Shown here piece after piece: positions 1-5,958 of a DNA stretch of 11,046 bases. The stretch is from Candidatus Omnitrophota bacterium. GTDB lineage: Bacteria; Omnitrophota; Gorgyraeia; Zapsychrales; JANLHA01. Both the position numbers and the translations under genes were made by a program. The stretch covers positions 1 through 11,046 of the forward strand of contig JAHFFS010000029.1 of the NCBI GenBank assembly GCA_023247815.1, in the 5' to 3' direction. How positions within the stretch are numbered: the first letter of the stretch is position 1; every line of letters begins with the position of its first letter. The notes below the pieces were generated by a model. The model did not search any database. It had not been told where the DNA came from and saw only the letters and a program-made list of their open reading frames with translations.

Positions 1-1463
1 TTTCCGAGACCGACACTGAAGTGATCGCGCATTTGCTCAGTGATTTTTACAAAGGTGACCTTCTTGACGCTGTCAAAAAGACGGTCGACCAGCTGAAGGG
101 CGCTTTTGCGTTGGGGATCATCTCAAAAGCGGACCCGCACACCTTGATGGCCGTGCGTGTGGGGTCGCCGTTGATCATTGGTCTTGGTCAGCGAGAAAAC
201 TTGATTGCCTCGGATGTTCCAGCCATTCTCAACATCACCAGACGCATCATTTATCTTAAAGACCGCGAGATCGCGAAATTGACAAAAAATTCAATAGCGA
301 TTTTTAACTTTGAGGGCAAGAGGGTCGCCCATAAAATTCATACGGTGACGATGAGCGCTGAGGCCGTGGCTAAACAGGGATATGCCCATTTCATGTTGAA
401 GGAAATCCATGAGCAGCCGGAAGTGATCGCGCAAATGTGCAAGGCCAGGATCGTCGGGAAAAACATCGATTTGCAGGGATTAAATCTGAGTTTGCAGGAA
501 TTGAAATCCATTCGGCAAGTGAACATTGTCGCTTGCGGAACGGCTTATCATGCCGGACTCGTCGGACAGTACGTTATTGAGAAATTGAGTGGTGTTCCGG
601 TCAAGGTCGATGCCGCTAGTGAATTTCGTTATCGCGACCCGATCATTTTAAAAAATACGCTCATTATTGCCGTGAGTCAGTCGGGAGAGACTGCTGATAC
701 ATTGGCCGCGGTTCGCGAGGCAAAAAAGAAGGGGGCCAAGGTCATTGCCATTTGCAATGTGGTGGGCTCGTCTTTGGTGCGTGAGTCAGACGGTGTTTTG
801 TATAACCACGCGGGGCCAGAGATCGGGGTCGCCTCAACCAAGGCCTATACGGCGCAGGTCATGATGTTATGTCTTTTGGCCTTAAAGTTGGCAGCGATCA
901 AGAAGACACTATCTTTCAAACAACAGCAAGCGTTGATCCAGGAATTGAAAAAAATTCCGCAATTGCTTCGCAAAATTTTAAAATCGAAGGCCGATATTGC
1001 CAAGATCGCTAAGCAAAATTCCCACTATGGTTGCTTTTTGTTTTTAGGACGGAATGTCAATTATCCGTCGGCGCTGGAGGGGGCCTTGAAGCTGAAAGAA
1101 ATTTCCTATATCCCGGCGGAAGGTTACGCGGCCGGTGAGATGAAGCATGGGCCGATTGCCCTCATTGATGAGTATCGCGCGGTCGTTTGCGTTGCGCCGC
1201 ACTCCGCGGTTTATGAAAAGATGATTTCCAATATGCAGGAGATTCGAGCGCGCAAAGGAAAAATCATCGCGATCGCAACCGCTGGAGATAAAACGATCCA
1301 TCATCACGCCCATCACGTCATGACTATCCCGGCCGTCCACGAGCTCTTAACGCCGCTCTTGGTTGCCTTGCCTTTGCAATTGCTGGCTTATCATATCGCG
1401 GTCCGTCTGGGCTGTGATGTCGATCAGCCGCGCAACCTCGCGAAATCCGTCACCGTCGAGTAG
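1..1463 (+). CDS. glmS: Glutamine-fructose-6-phosphate aminotransferase (isomerizing), 5'-truncated
   Basis: This enzyme makes glucosamine-6-phosphate from fructose-6-phosphate and glutamine in the cytosol. It is the entry step to UDP-GlcNAc, peptidoglycan and LPS. The reading frame is open from base 3 and begins SETDTEVIAH, which lies about 95 residues into E. coli GlmS. The N-terminal Cys1 and most of the glutaminase core are therefore outside the window, and the GTG at 21 is an internal valine, not a start. The glutaminase domain ends near base 330. Two SIS sugar-isomerase domains follow, at about 515-890 and 1020-1420. Visible signatures are CGTAYHAG (from 534), SQSGET (from 675), GVASTKAYTAQ (from 825), KEISYIPAEGYAAGEMKHGP (from 1095) and the C-terminal NLAKSVTVE carrying the active-site lysine. 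The catalytic Glu and His of the isomerase site are in the KEISY and KHGP motifs. The frame is intact to TAG at 1461. No glmS ribozyme can be judged because the leader is outside the window. Confidence 0.97.
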   Translation, partial: SETDTEVIAHLLSDFYKGDLLDAVKKTVDQLKGAFALGIISKADPHTLMAVRVGSPLIIGLGQRENLIASDVPAILNITRRIIYLKDREIAKLTKNSIAIFNFEGKRVAHKIHTVTMSAEAVAKQGYAHFMLKEIHEQPEVIAQMCKARIVGKNIDLQGLNLSLQELKSIRQVNIVACGTAYHAGLVGQYVIEKLSGVPVKVDAASEFRYRDPIILKNTLIIAVSQSGETADTLAAVREAKKKGAKVIAICNVVGSSLVRESDGVLYNHAGPEIGVASTKAYTAQVMMLCLLALKLAAIKKTLSFKQQQALIQELKKIPQLLRKILKSKADIAKIAKQNSHYGCFLFLGRNVNYPSALEGALKLKEISYIPAEGYAAGEMKHGPIALIDEYRAVVCVAPHSAVYEKMISNMQEIRARKGKIIAIATAGDKTIHHHAHHVMTIPAVHELLTPLLVALPLQLLAYHIAVRLGCDVDQPRNLAKSVTVE

Positions 1464-1465
1464 GT

Positions 1466-1529
1466 AAGTCGCAGGTCGCAAGTCCCAAGTTGCAAGTCGC
1501 TTGAGACTTGGGACATGTCACTTGAGACT
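1466..1529. repeat. Heptamer tandem array with inverted half
   Basis: The glmS-rsmI spacer consists almost wholly of 7-nt units. On the + strand there are five consecutive units at 1466-1500: AAGTCGC, AGGTCGC, AAGTCCC, AAGTTGC, AAGTCGC. From 1501 to 1529 the same period continues in the opposite orientation (on the minus strand AGTCTCA, AGTGACA, TGTCCCA, AGTCTCA). The two halves can pair: GTCCCAAGT at 1482-1490 is exactly complementary to ACTTGGGAC at 1506-1514. The array starts 2 nt after the glmS stop and ends 5 nt before the rsmI ATG, so it replaces any ordinary leader or Shine-Dalgarno sequence. No T-tract follows, so an intrinsic terminator is not indicated. Confidence 0.85.
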
Positions 1530-1534
1530 AAAAT

Positions 1535-2206
1535 ATGCTATACATCGTATCCACTCCGATAGGCAATCTCAAAGACATCACTTATCGGGCGGTTGAGATC
1601 CTTAAAGAAGTCAATCTCATCGCTGCCGAAGATACCCGCCATACCCGTGTCCTTACCGAACATTACGGCATCACCACACCTTTAACCAGTTATTTCGAAT
1701 ACAATCAGTTTAAAAAGTCTGACGAGCTGCTTAAAAAATTGAAAGCGGGTTTTGATATTGCTCTGGTGACGGACGCGGGGACCCCTGGCATCAGTGACCC
1801 GGGGTTTCATCTGATCCGACTGGCCCAGAGTCAAGGCATCCCGGTGTGCGTTGTGCCTGGGCCTTGCGCGTTGATTGCCGGGCTTTCCTTATCGGGATTA
1901 CCGAGCCATGAATTCATTTTTGCTGGATTTTTGCCAGTTAAGTCTTCTGCCCGACGGAAGAAATTGGCAGCCTATCAAAATGAAGAACGCACAACAATTT
2001 TTTATGAATCACCGCATCGTTTGTTAAAAACATTGCAGGATATTTCTGAGGTCCTTGCGGATCCCGACTTGGTCATTGCTCGGGAGTTGACGAAGAAATT
2101 TGAAGAAGTGAAGAAGGCGAAGGCCAGTGAATGGATCGTTCATTATTCGCAGACAAAGCCTAAGGGAGAGTTTGTCCTGCTGTTGAATTTAAAGGATCGG
2201 GTTTGA
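1535..2206 (+). CDS. rsmI: 16S rRNA (cytidine-1402-2'-O)-methyltransferase RsmI
   Basis: RsmI is an SAM-dependent enzyme of the tetrapyrrole-methylase fold. It 2'-O-methylates C1402 in the decoding centre of 16S rRNA. The 223-residue product shows the family motifs in order: STPIGNLKDIT (6-16), AEDTRHTRVL (31-40), VTDAGTPGISDPG (78-90, SAM pocket), VPGPCALIAGLSLSGLP (107-123), GFLP (131-134), YESPHRLLKTL (157-167) and RELTKKFEEV (183-192). E. coli RsmI has about 286 residues, so this copy has the two-lobed catalytic core but lacks the C-terminal extension; short forms are common in the family. The ATG at 1535 gives the canonical MLYIVSTPIGNL start. The upstream sequence is the heptamer array, with no good Shine-Dalgarno. 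The stop is 3 nt from the next ATG, indicating co-transcription with the membrane glycosyltransferase. Confidence 0.96.
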   Translation: MLYIVSTPIGNLKDITYRAVEILKEVNLIAAEDTRHTRVLTEHYGITTPLTSYFEYNQFKKSDELLKKLKAGFDIALVTDAGTPGISDPGFHLIRLAQSQGIPVCVVPGPCALIAGLSLSGLPSHEFIFAGFLPVKSSARRKKLAAYQNEERTTIFYESPHRLLKTLQDISEVLADPDLVIARELTKKFEEVKKAKASEWIVHYSQTKPKGEFVLLLNLKDRV

Positions 2207-2209
2207 GGC

Positions 2210-4099
2210 ATGGCACTTGTTTTGCCCATTTCTTGTTTTGTTTTGATCTGGCTCTGGGTTGATCGGCGCTGGCAAAAATGTTTGCTCGATGGCCGGGGAA
2301 CTTTTTTGTTGGCCGCGGTGATTTGGGCGGCACTGTTGGTGGTGATGACTGAGATTTTAAGCGGGTTTCGGGTCCTGAATCTATCGACGCTGATCGGAGG
2401 GTGGTTGATGTCGATCCTGATTTTTGGCGGATTATGGGCAGCAGGGAAAAGGCAGAAGATCCCATTCTCGATCAGTCATTTTTTTGTTTTGGATTTCATT
2501 CTGCTCGGTGGGATTGTGTTGATTGTGGGACTCGTTGCTATGACCGCTTTGATCGCCCCTCCCAATACCTGGGATTCGATGACGTATCACATGAGTCGGG
2601 TTGTTCATTGGGCGCAGAATCAAAGTGTCGCTAATTATCCAACCCATTCGCTGCGGCAATTGTGGGCGGGGCCGGGGGGGGAGTTTATCATTTTGCATTT
2701 TCAGATTTTAACCGGCGGCGACCGCTTTGCCAATATGGTGCAGTGGTTCAGCATGGTCGGCAGTGTTGTCGGCGGATCACTCATCGCCCGGCAGTTTGCC
2801 GCTGGTGCGCGGGGACAAGTCGTGGCCGCGGTCTTAATTGCCACGATTCCGATGGGGATTTTGCAAGCCTCGGGAACTCAGAATGATTATGTCACTGCCT
2901 TTTGGATGGTTTGTTTTATTTTCTTTTTGCGTCAATGGCAAACGCAATCATCATGGCTGAATACGATTGCGTTGGGCTTGAGTTTTGGCCTTGCGGCTTT
3001 GACCAAATCAACAACTTTTCTTTATGCCTTTCCTTTTTTTATCTGGTTTTTGTTCCGTGCGGTTAAGACGAGGAATTTTCGAGTTTGGAAACATTTGCTT
3101 CTCGTGGGGATTATCGCGGTTGGATTGAACGTCGGTTATTATGCCCGCAATCATGATTTGGGCGGAGATATGCTTTCTCCCATAGCCGATGGAAAGAAAT
3201 TGAAGAACGAATATTTTCATCCCAAAGCCTTGGTTTCCAATACCCTGCGAGGCATGGCGATTCACTGGGGGACGCCGATCAAATCATTCAATCAGCAGTT
3301 AACGAATGCTGTTAATGCGGTTGATGCTTGGCTGAATATTGATCCCCAGGATTTTGAGAAAATGAACTATAATCAGCAGACTCTTCACATTGAGCAGTCA
3401 ACCAGTGAGGATACCGCAGGAAATTTTCGGCATTTTATGCTGATTGCTGTTTGTCTTGCCACCGTCTTTTTTTCTTCTCGTTTGAAAAGGGACCGCCGAC
3501 TTTGGGATTATGCATTGTGTCTTATCAGCGGTTTTTTATTGATCAGTTTTTGTTTGAAATGGCAGCCGTTCCACTCGCGTTTGCACTTAGCGTTATTTGT
3601 TTTGTTCTGTCCCTTTGTGGCAGTGGTCATGGAACGCGTCTTGAATCAGAGAGTGGTCTTTGTGATTGCCATATTGTTCATCGGGACATCCATGTTGTGG
3701 GTTTTTAAAAACAACGGTCGCCGGATCATTTCCAGTAAGCAAACCATATTTGATACTCCGCGTCTTGAACAATATTTCGCGCATCGCCCGGATCTTGTTA
3801 AACCCTATCGTGACGTCGTCAAATATATTGAAGAGAAAGGTTGCCGGCAAATAGGTCTTTATTTTACGGACGAGACCTGGGAATATCCGCTTTGGCCGCT
3901 TTTAAGAGACCAGGGATTAAAAAATTTTCGGATAGAGTCGGTGGGATTGATCAATAATCCATCGGTTAAGTATCTAAGAGAACCATTTGCGCCATGCGTG
4001 ATTATTGGAGATGCTTTAAAAAAGGATTATTCGTTGCAGATCAATGGCCGGCAATACAGAAGAAATTTTGATCATGGCCCGCTCTACATTCTTGATTAA
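2210..4099 (+). CDS. Polytopic GT-C-type glycosyltransferase (ArnT/RgtA/PMT-like)
   Basis: A 629-residue integral membrane protein with about 12-14 hydrophobic segments: roughly 2-17, 31-50, 60-78, 92-116, 177-193, 203-219, 226-240, 252-264, 268-283, 295-311, 408-422, 434-449, 458-474 and 482-499. A soluble tail of about 130 residues follows. The first large extracytoplasmic loop holds the acidic motif APPNTWDSMTYHMSRVVHW (116-134), with Asp122 in the place of the conserved catalytic Asp of GT-C enzymes. GTQNDYVTAF (222-231) and KWQPFHSRLHL (450-460) also fit this superfamily. Such enzymes move a sugar from a polyprenyl-phosphate donor to lipid, glycan or protein outside the inner membrane; the substrate here cannot be read. 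ATG at 2210 is the only choice, because TGA sits two codons upstream in frame. It follows rsmI by 3 nt. An 8-G run at 2674-2681 lies in the gene. Family assignment is moderately sure; specificity is unknown. Confidence 0.72.
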   Translation: MALVLPISCFVLIWLWVDRRWQKCLLDGRGTFLLAAVIWAALLVVMTEILSGFRVLNLSTLIGGWLMSILIFGGLWAAGKRQKIPFSISHFFVLDFILLGGIVLIVGLVAMTALIAPPNTWDSMTYHMSRVVHWAQNQSVANYPTHSLRQLWAGPGGEFIILHFQILTGGDRFANMVQWFSMVGSVVGGSLIARQFAAGARGQVVAAVLIATIPMGILQASGTQNDYVTAFWMVCFIFFLRQWQTQSSWLNTIALGLSFGLAALTKSTTFLYAFPFFIWFLFRAVKTRNFRVWKHLLLVGIIAVGLNVGYYARNHDLGGDMLSPIADGKKLKNEYFHPKALVSNTLRGMAIHWGTPIKSFNQQLTNAVNAVDAWLNIDPQDFEKMNYNQQTLHIEQSTSEDTAGNFRHFMLIAVCLATVFFSSRLKRDRRLWDYALCLISGFLLISFCLKWQPFHSRLHLALFVLFCPFVAVVMERVLNQRVVFVIAILFIGTSMLWVFKNNGRRIISSKQTIFDTPRLEQYFAHRPDLVKPYRDVVKYIEEKGCRQIGLYFTDETWEYPLWPLLRDQGLKNFRIESVGLINNPSVKYLREPFAPCVIIGDALKKDYSLQINGRQYRRNFDHGPLYILD

Positions 4100-4103
4100 T
4101 AGG

Positions 4104-4203
4104 GGGGACAGTCCCCTGTTAATAAGTTCGTAAACAATTTGGGTTGAAATAGTTACAAATGTACAATTTTTAGGAAATGTCCATTCTAACAGGGACAGTC
4201 CCC
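4104..4203. repeat. REP-like inverted repeat pair with GGGGACAGTCCCC cores
   Basis: Two copies of a short palindromic unit face each other. Copy 1, GGGGACAGTCCCCTGTTA, lies at 4104-4121, five bases after the glycosyltransferase stop. Copy 2, TAACAGGGACAGTCCCC, lies at 4187-4203. The reverse complement of copy 2 matches copy 1 over about 17 positions, with one extra C and the central A/T swapped. Each copy is itself a palindrome (GGGAC-A-GTCCC). About 65 nt of AT-rich sequence lies between. Palindromic pairs of this design resemble REP/BIME elements moved by IS200-like RAYT transposases; no transposase is present here. The element could also act as a transcript-end hairpin for the upstream gene. 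That identity is inference from form only. Confidence 0.7.
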
Positions 4204-4236
4204 TTGTTTTTTGCTGAAGGATGGTTTATACTTAAA

Positions 4237-4266
4237 TTGACGCGGGAAATACCCGCCTTTTTTAAT
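4237..4266 (+). promoter_or_regulatory. Candidate sigma-70-type promoter of the PilZ gene
   Basis: TTGACG (4237-4242), an 18-nt spacer and TTTAAT (4261-4266) match the -35 and -10 consensus at 5 of 6 positions each. The predicted start is near 4273, about 48 nt before the PilZ ATG at 4321. An alternative is TTGTTT-N17-TATACT at 4204-4232. The spacer also contains a 5-bp inverted repeat, GCGGG (4242-4246) with CCCGC (4252-4256), followed by six T. For transcription arriving from upstream this could be a short intrinsic terminator. Confidence 0.5.
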
Positions 4267-4275
4267 GCCGTAGAA

Positions 4276-4287
4276 GTAAGCGCTTAC
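4276..4287. promoter_or_regulatory. Perfect palindrome GTAAGCGCTTAC, possible operator
   Basis: A 12-bp perfect palindrome with a central CG lies just downstream of the predicted start of the PilZ transcript, where a bound repressor would block initiation. With its flanks (AGTAAGCGCTTACA) it fits the LacI-family/CcpA 'cre' consensus TGWAARCGYTWNCW at 13 of 14 positions. The resemblance is seen in the sequence; binding by a LacI-type regulator is inference. A second small hairpin, CGTTTT (4294-4299) with AAAACG (4304-4309) and a GGGA loop, follows directly before the ribosome binding site. Confidence 0.4.
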
Positions 4288-4320
4288 AAAAAACGTTTTG
4301 GGAAAAACGGGGGGAATGAC

Positions 4321-4737
4321 ATGAAAAACGCTTCAAACCAACAGGTTCCACAAGCAGAACGGCGGACGGATGTAAGAATTAAGAAAGCCTTTATCCTTTC
4401 CTGCTATGAGATCGATGATCCGGATCGTCAGCATGATCTTTATCAAGCACGGGATATCAGTAAAGGCGGGGTCTGTTTTGCAACCAGCAAACCAATGGCC
4501 CCATCCACAAAGCTGGGGATTCGTCTTAAGACGCCATTTCAGTCAACCATGCTTTATCTGCGAGGCAACGTGATCGAATCCATAGAAAAGGCAAAAGATC
4601 TTTTTTATGAAACGCGCGTGGCTTTTGCCGATTTGGATGCTGATGCACAGACCATTTTGCAGCAGGTCGAGGAAAAGGGAGATGCGGAGTTAGCAGAAAA
4701 AATTTTACAGCAGCGATTTAGCAAAATGTTGGTTTGA
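4321..4737 (+). CDS. PilZ-domain protein (c-di-GMP receptor)
   Basis: A 138-residue, single-domain cytosolic protein. Both c-di-GMP-binding motifs of PilZ domains are present: the RxxxR arm (R15-T-D-V-R19, inside ERRTDVR) and D/NxSxxG (D45-I-S-K-G-G50). The remainder fits the six-stranded PilZ barrel (GIRLKTPF, LYLRGNVIES, YETRVAFADL) and ends in a Glu/Lys-rich helix. Proteins of this kind relay c-di-GMP levels to motility, pili or polysaccharide machinery; the partner is not visible here. I place the start at ATG 4321, preceded by a G-rich Shine-Dalgarno (GGGGGGAA at 4309-4316, 4 nt gap). An in-frame ATG at 4177 would give 186 residues, but it would translate the second REP-like copy and the candidate promoter, and its extra residues do not look like a PilZ extension. 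The gene is flanked by its own promoter and terminator, so it appears monocistronic. Confidence 0.85.
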   Translation: MKNASNQQVPQAERRTDVRIKKAFILSCYEIDDPDRQHDLYQARDISKGGVCFATSKPMAPSTKLGIRLKTPFQSTMLYLRGNVIESIEKAKDLFYETRVAFADLDADAQTILQQVEEKGDAELAEKILQQRFSKMLV

Positions 4738-4763
4738 TCGTTATTCCATGTTGATTAAGCAAG

Positions 4764-4792
4764 AAAGGAGCCAAGGAGTTGGCTCCTTTTTT
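4764..4792 (+). terminator. Intrinsic terminator after the PilZ gene
   Basis: GGAGCCAA (4767-4774) and TTGGCTCC (4779-4786) form a perfect 8-bp stem with a GGAG loop, lengthened by AAA/TTT to 11 bp and running into six T (4787-4792). It lies 26 nt after the PilZ stop and should insulate dedA from upstream transcription. Confidence 0.92.
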
Positions 4793-4845
4793 GTTGAAGC
4801 GTAAAGGTCTGACAGAAAAAGCGTTAAGACTTTCCATCTTTGGGG

Positions 4846-4874
4846 TTGCCTTTTGCAAGGCCATTGATTAGAAT
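4846..4874 (+). promoter_or_regulatory. Candidate dedA promoter
   Basis: TTGCCT (4846-4851), a 17-nt spacer and TAGAAT (4869-4874) resemble a sigma-70 promoter. Because a strong terminator ends at 4792, dedA needs its own promoter in this short gap. If this one is right, the start falls near 4881, only about 4 nt before ATG 4885, so the mRNA would be almost leaderless and the upstream in-frame starts at 4840 and 4873 would be excluded. Confidence 0.4.
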
Positions 4875-4884
4875 GAGTCTCAAT

Positions 4885-5568
4885 ATGTTAGAAAGTCTGT
4901 TGCACATCAGCCAATTCATTTTGCATTTTGATAAGTATCTGAATCAAATCATTCAGGACTACGGCGGATGGGTTTACTGTTTATTGTTTTTGATCATTTT
5001 CTTTGAGACGGGAATTGTTGTGACGCCTTTTCTCCCTGGAGATTCTTTGTTATTCGCTGTTGGCGCCTTTGCCGCAATCGGCGCCCTGAATTTTTTTACA
5101 GTGCTTCTGAGCTTGATCGTTGCCGCGATTTTAGGTGACACCGTCAATTATTCCATTGGAAAATTTTTAGGGCCAAAAGTGTTTTGTCAGGAACAGGCCA
5201 GGTTTTTTAATAAGAGACATTTGGAACAGACACAGCGTTTTTTCGCGAAATATGGCAGTAAGACGATCATTTTAGCGAGGTTTGTCCCTATCGTCCGCAC
5301 GTTCGCTCCTTTTGTGGCAGGGATTGGCCGCATGCGCTATGGGACATTCCTTTTTTATAACGTCTTGGGTGGGATTTTATGGGTTTCATTCTTTGTTTCT
5401 TGTGGTTATTTTCTTGGCAATATCCCATTTATTAAAGAACACTTTAGTATTGTTGTTCTGATCATTATCTTTCTCTCGATTCTTCCGGTTGTTTTTGAGG
5501 TCATTAAATATTTCCGAAAAAAAATTTTTGAAGAGGCAAAAACACTTGACAGAATTGAAATTAGATAA
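4885..5568 (+). CDS. dedA: DedA-family inner-membrane protein
   Basis: DedA proteins are polytopic inner-membrane proteins of the SNARE-associated/VTT superfamily. Members act in undecaprenyl-phosphate or phospholipid flipping and support envelope integrity and proton-motive force. The 227-residue product aligns over its whole length with E. coli DedA (219 aa), including FILH near the N-terminus, WVYCLLFLIIFFETG, VVTPFLPGDSLLF, GDTVNYSIGKFLG, TIILARFVPIVRTFAPFVAG and the final hydrophobic helix (about 189-205). The functionally important acidic pair Glu41 and Asp53 and the arginines Arg132 and Arg138 are present. The ATG at 4885 matches the E. coli DedA N-terminus; ATG 4873 and TTG 4840 are in-frame alternatives that add 4 or 15 residues without a better ribosome site. 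A near-consensus promoter for the next transcript overlaps its last codons. Confidence 0.93.
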   Translation: MLESLLHISQFILHFDKYLNQIIQDYGGWVYCLLFLIIFFETGIVVTPFLPGDSLLFAVGAFAAIGALNFFTVLLSLIVAAILGDTVNYSIGKFLGPKVFCQEQARFFNKRHLEQTQRFFAKYGSKTIILARFVPIVRTFAPFVAGIGRMRYGTFLFYNVLGGILWVSFFVSCGYFLGNIPFIKEHFSIVVLIIIFLSILPVVFEVIKYFRKKIFEEAKTLDRIEIR

Positions 5569-5574
5569 TATACT
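5546..5574 (+). promoter_or_regulatory. Near-consensus sigma-70 promoter at the dedA stop
   Basis: TTGACA (5546-5551), an exact 17-nt spacer and TATACT (5569-5574) match 6/6 and 5/6 of the consensus. It is the best promoter match I found in the window. The -35 box is inside dedA and the -10 starts right after the dedA TAA (5566-5568). Transcription would start near 5581. Confidence 0.75.
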
Positions 5575-5580
5575 TTCACA

Positions 5581-5698
5581 AGTTAAGAGCGTTGGTGTTC
5601 TTAAAACATAAGCTTTGGGTGTGTTAAATGACCTAAAGATCAGACGCGGGCGAAGAAGTCCTCGAAAAGCAGATTGAGATGCTTACCGAGGATTTTTT
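5581..5698 (+). ncRNA. Candidate small RNA or attenuator leader of amt
   Basis: A transcript of about 118 nt is bounded by the promoter at 5546-5574 and the terminator ending at 5698, with no plausible coding frame inside. Visible helices are TAAGAG (5584-5589) with TTCTTA (5598-5603) closed by an 8-nt loop, CTTTGGG (5613-5619) with CCTAAAG (5632-5638), and the terminator hairpin. AAGCTT at 5610-5615 could instead pair with the AAAGC or GCTTA arms of the terminator, which would permit a termination/antitermination switch. It does not match an RNA family I can name by eye: not 6S, tmRNA or a c-di-GMP riboswitch, and I do not see the glnA/glutamine riboswitch core. It may be an independent sRNA or a leader that controls amt-glnB 260 nt downstream. 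Confidence 0.55.
5659..5698 (+). terminator. Intrinsic terminator between dedA and amt
   Basis: The outer stem TCCTCG (5659-5664) with CGAGGA (5687-5692) and the inner stem AAGCA (5667-5671) with TGCTT (5680-5684) are separated by a two-base bulge on each side (AA and AC) and capped by GATTGAGA. Six T follow at 5693-5698. It ends the transcript from the 5546-5574 promoter unless that transcript reads through. Confidence 0.88.
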
Positions 5699-5958
5699 AT
5701 TTTATACGGATTGCGCAAATGTTCCTTAAACAAAATGGTTGTTGTTGCCGCAGGAGCTCTATCAGGGGGATTTTTTAGGGTACGCCACCGCTTTTTTAGT
5801 ATAACTTGATCTTATGAGGGAGCAAAAAGGAGCGGGTAAGAAAAAGATCGATGCGAATGTTTTAATTGGGATGAAGTGTTCATGAGGCGCAACGATCTTA
5901 AGGCGGAATGAAATCACCTGAGTTTTTAAATAAATCAACGTAAAAAAAGGAGAAAAAA
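5699..5958 (+). promoter_or_regulatory. amt upstream region with a long stem-loop and strong RBS
   Basis: This 260-nt stretch before amt has no convincing gene. At 5844-5855 AAGATCGATGCG pairs with CGCAACGATCTT at 5888-5899: 12 bp with one A-A mismatch. Inside its 32-nt loop, ATGAA (5871-5875) pairs with TTCAT (5879-5883). The ribosome site AGGAG (5948-5952) is 6 nt from the amt ATG. I found no convincing sigma-70 promoter here and no good sigma-54 site; the only GG-N10-GC match (5778-5791) fits the rest of that consensus poorly. If no promoter is present, amt-glnB depends on read-through from 5581. Confidence 0.5.

Noticed and set aside
21..23. GTG at 21 as the glmS start
   Set aside because: The frame is open to the window edge and reads SETDTEVIAH, an internal GlmS motif; the GTG encodes its valine.
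2160..2465. Minus-strand frame overlapping rsmI and the glycosyltransferase, and similar frames inside glmS, amt and comM
   Set aside because: All lie antisense or out of frame within genes with clear family motifs, show no recognisable domains, and have low-complexity compositions typical of shadow frames.
4177..4320. Upstream in-frame ATG extending the PilZ protein by 48 residues
   Set aside because: It would translate a REP-like repeat and the candidate promoter/operator, has no ribosome site, and the PilZ domain is complete from 4321.
5581..5698. Glutamine (glnA) riboswitch, 6S RNA or c-di-GMP riboswitch
   Set aside because: The conserved cores of these RNAs are not recognisable, and the length is short for 6S RNA. 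A covariance search would be decisive.
5719..5778. Short ORF of 19 codons with a Cys-Cys-Cys-Arg-Arg run in the amt leader
   Set aside because: No ribosome site before its ATG and no independent support; such short frames are common by chance.
5778..5791. Sigma-54 promoter for amt (GG-N10-GC)
   Set aside because: Only the GG and GC dinucleotides and one flanking T agree; the rest of the -24 and -12 boxes do not match, and no NtrC-type sites are evident upstream.
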